This document shows, in pieces, positions 62,935 through 64,000 of a stretch of 64,000 nt of DNA. The stretch lies in NCBI RefSeq assembly GCF_022865125.1, contig NZ_CP094828.1, positions 558,001 to 622,000 of the forward strand, given 5' to 3'. This DNA comes from Acuticoccus sp. I52.16.1. GTDB taxonomy: Bacteria; Pseudomonadota; Alphaproteobacteria; Rhizobiales; Amorphaceae. The translations under genes and the position numbers were made by a program. How positions within the stretch are numbered: the first letter of the stretch is position 1; each line of letters starts with the position of its first letter. Under the pieces are notes generated by a model. That model did no database searches. It was not told the origin of the DNA and saw nothing but the letters and a program-made list of their open reading frames with translations.

Positions 62935-63927
62935 TTAGAGGTTCTTGGCCGCGTCGTAGACCGTCTGGCCGAGGTCGCCCGACTCCGACAGCCACTTCTC
63001 GATCACCGGCTGCGAGGCGGTCTTCCAGGCCTCGATCTCCTCCGGCGTCGGGTCGTAGACCGTCATGCCGTGCTCTTCGGCCTGCGCGTAGGCGTCGGCC
63101 TCGATCTGGCTCATCTCGTCACGGACCGACGTCTCGGCCGCGCCGGCCGCCTCGGTGATCCACATCTGCTCCTGCTCGGAGAGACCTTCCCACCAGTCCT
63201 GGTTGACGACGACGATGAACTCGATGTCGGCGACGTTGACGCGGGTGATGGTGTCCATCACGTCCCACAGCGAGCGCGAGGAGACGCCCGACACACCCGT
63301 CATGCCGACGTCGACCGTGCCGCGCTGGTAGGCGAGGAACTGCTCGGAGCCGGAGATGAGGGTGGGCGCACCGCCGACGGTGTCGATCCACTCGCCCAGC
63401 CACTTGCCGAACACGCGCGCCTTCTTGTTCGCCATGTCCTCGGGCGTGGCGATGGGCTCGTCGTTCGACAGGAGGACGACCGAGCCGTACGCCTGCCACC
63501 ACAGCACCTTGTTGCCGGTCTCGGCGATGGCGTCGTCGATCGCCGAGCGAACCGGCGAGCCCGGCGCCACGGCCGCGCGGACCTTTTCCTCGGTGTTGAG
63601 GAGGAAGGGCATGTAGAAGACGTCGACCGCCGGAATTTCGCCGACGAAGCGCGTCAGCGAGGCCACGCCCGCCTCGATCTGGCCGGAGCCGACCGCCTCG
63701 GGCACCTCGTTGTCCTTGTAGAGCTGGGCCGAGTCGTAGATCTCGACGTTGATCTCGCCCTCGGAGATCTTCTCGACCTCCTCCTTGAAGAACAGGAGGT
63801 TCTGGCCGAGGTGCGACTTCAGCGGAAGCTGCAGTGTGATGCGCATCGTGGTCTCGGCCGACGCGGGCAGCGACAGTCCGGCGAGCGCCACGCCGGCGAG
63901 CGCGCCGGCGATCCATTTCTTCGTCAT
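62935..63927 (-). CDS. dctP: TRAP transporter substrate-binding protein, DctP family (second system)
   Basis: The 330-residue precursor has a signal peptide (MTKKWIAGALAGVALAGLSLPASA/ETT). The body shows 'MRITLQLPLKSHLGQNLLFFKEEVEKISEGEINVEIYDSAQLYKDNEVPEAVGSGQIEAGVASLTRFVGEIPAVDVFYMPFLL' and 'NKKARVFGKWLGEWIDTVGGAPTLISGSEQFLAYQRGTVDVGMTGVSG', typical of DctP; the Arg in KKARVFG is at the ligand-carboxylate position. I use the ATG at 63927 with GGGAGGACC upstream. It heads the second TRAP operon; what lies further upstream is beyond the window. Confidence 0.93.
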   Translation of the reverse strand: MTKKWIAGALAGVALAGLSLPASAETTMRITLQLPLKSHLGQNLLFFKEEVEKISEGEINVEIYDSAQLYKDNEVPEAVGSGQIEAGVASLTRFVGEIPAVDVFYMPFLLNTEEKVRAAVAPGSPVRSAIDDAIAETGNKVLWWQAYGSVVLLSNDEPIATPEDMANKKARVFGKWLGEWIDTVGGAPTLISGSEQFLAYQRGTVDVGMTGVSGVSSRSLWDVMDTITRVNVADIEFIVVVNQDWWEGLSEQEQMWITEAAGAAETSVRDEMSQIEADAYAQAEEHGMTVYDPTPEEIEAWKTASQPVIEKWLSESGDLGQTVYDAAKNL

Positions 63928-64000
63928 AGGTCCTCCCTGGGATGCGCCGTTGGCTCGGCGCCGTCTCATTGTCGCCACCATGGGCGAACAAGGAGGCCAT

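Overview
The window is GC-rich bacterial DNA, densely coded on both strands, and reads as the chromosome of an alphaproteobacterium, probably near Hyphomicrobiales or Rhodobacterales. I infer this from gene content: a tight sdhE-mfd pair divergent from recG, NADP-isocitrate dehydrogenase of the eukaryote-like type, a phasin-like protein, two TRAP systems, and pqq and URC genes. I see no prophage, insertion sequence, CRISPR array or plasmid replication gene.

Region 1 (1-1439): a tandem universal stress protein, cut by the window start, is divergent from a small phasin-like gene. Between them lies a perfect FNR/FixK-type box (TTGAT-N4-ATCAA), placed as a class II activator site for the stress gene. 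Region 2 (1522-10807): an RpiR regulator is divergent from a one-direction catabolic cluster of RidA, an amidohydrolase-like metallohydrolase, a creatininase-family amidohydrolase, TRAP DctPQM, a GSAM-like aminotransferase and a D-threonine-aldolase-like PLP enzyme. I infer an import-and-degrade route for an amide or D-configured amino compound whose substrate I cannot name; this is the best candidate here for an undescribed pathway. It is followed by tRNA-Gly(GCC).

Region 3 (11377-19532): glucokinase is divergent from a URC-type uracil catabolic set (GTP cyclohydrolase II-like URC1, DUF1688/URC4, uracil phosphoribosyltransferase). A LysR gene follows, then pqqA-pqqD-pqqE without adjacent pqqB or pqqC, then gfa (glutathione-dependent formaldehyde activation). 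PQQ supply and formaldehyde handling together hint at alcohol or methanol oxidation. Region 4 (19731-25345): a GlsB/YeaQ membrane protein, then a sugar-acid cassette (uronate dehydrogenase, LysE exporter, aldose 1-epimerase, an aldehyde dehydrogenase resembling alpha-ketoglutaric semialdehyde dehydrogenase, a FAH-fold hydratase) and a small secreted DUF1311 protein.

Region 5 (25400-35308) is mostly housekeeping: trmJ, icd with a clear terminator followed by three tandem 27-bp repeats, a SAM methyltransferase, a secreted RidA homologue, a DUF486 membrane protein, mfd, sdhE and recG. Region 6 (35312-45062), all on the minus strand: an imelysin-like secreted protein, a very large glycosyltransferase, GDP-mannose 4,6-dehydratase, a polar amino-acid ABC transporter without an ATPase gene, and a DUF1800/DUF1501 pair.

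Region 7 (45247-49569, minus): a thiolase, an SDR and a PrpE-like acyl-CoA synthetase, with palindromic 26-bp repeats upstream of the thiolase, and a tiny DUF465 gene. Region 8 (49646-60696, minus): a Bcr/CflA efflux pump, an AbrB-type membrane protein, and gltD and gltB separated by rlmJ, a secreted MTA/SAH-nucleosidase homologue and a DUF2938 membrane protein. Region 9 (60953-63927, minus): a second TRAP system (dctP, dctQ, dctM) with a possible 65-codon gene between dctQ and dctM.
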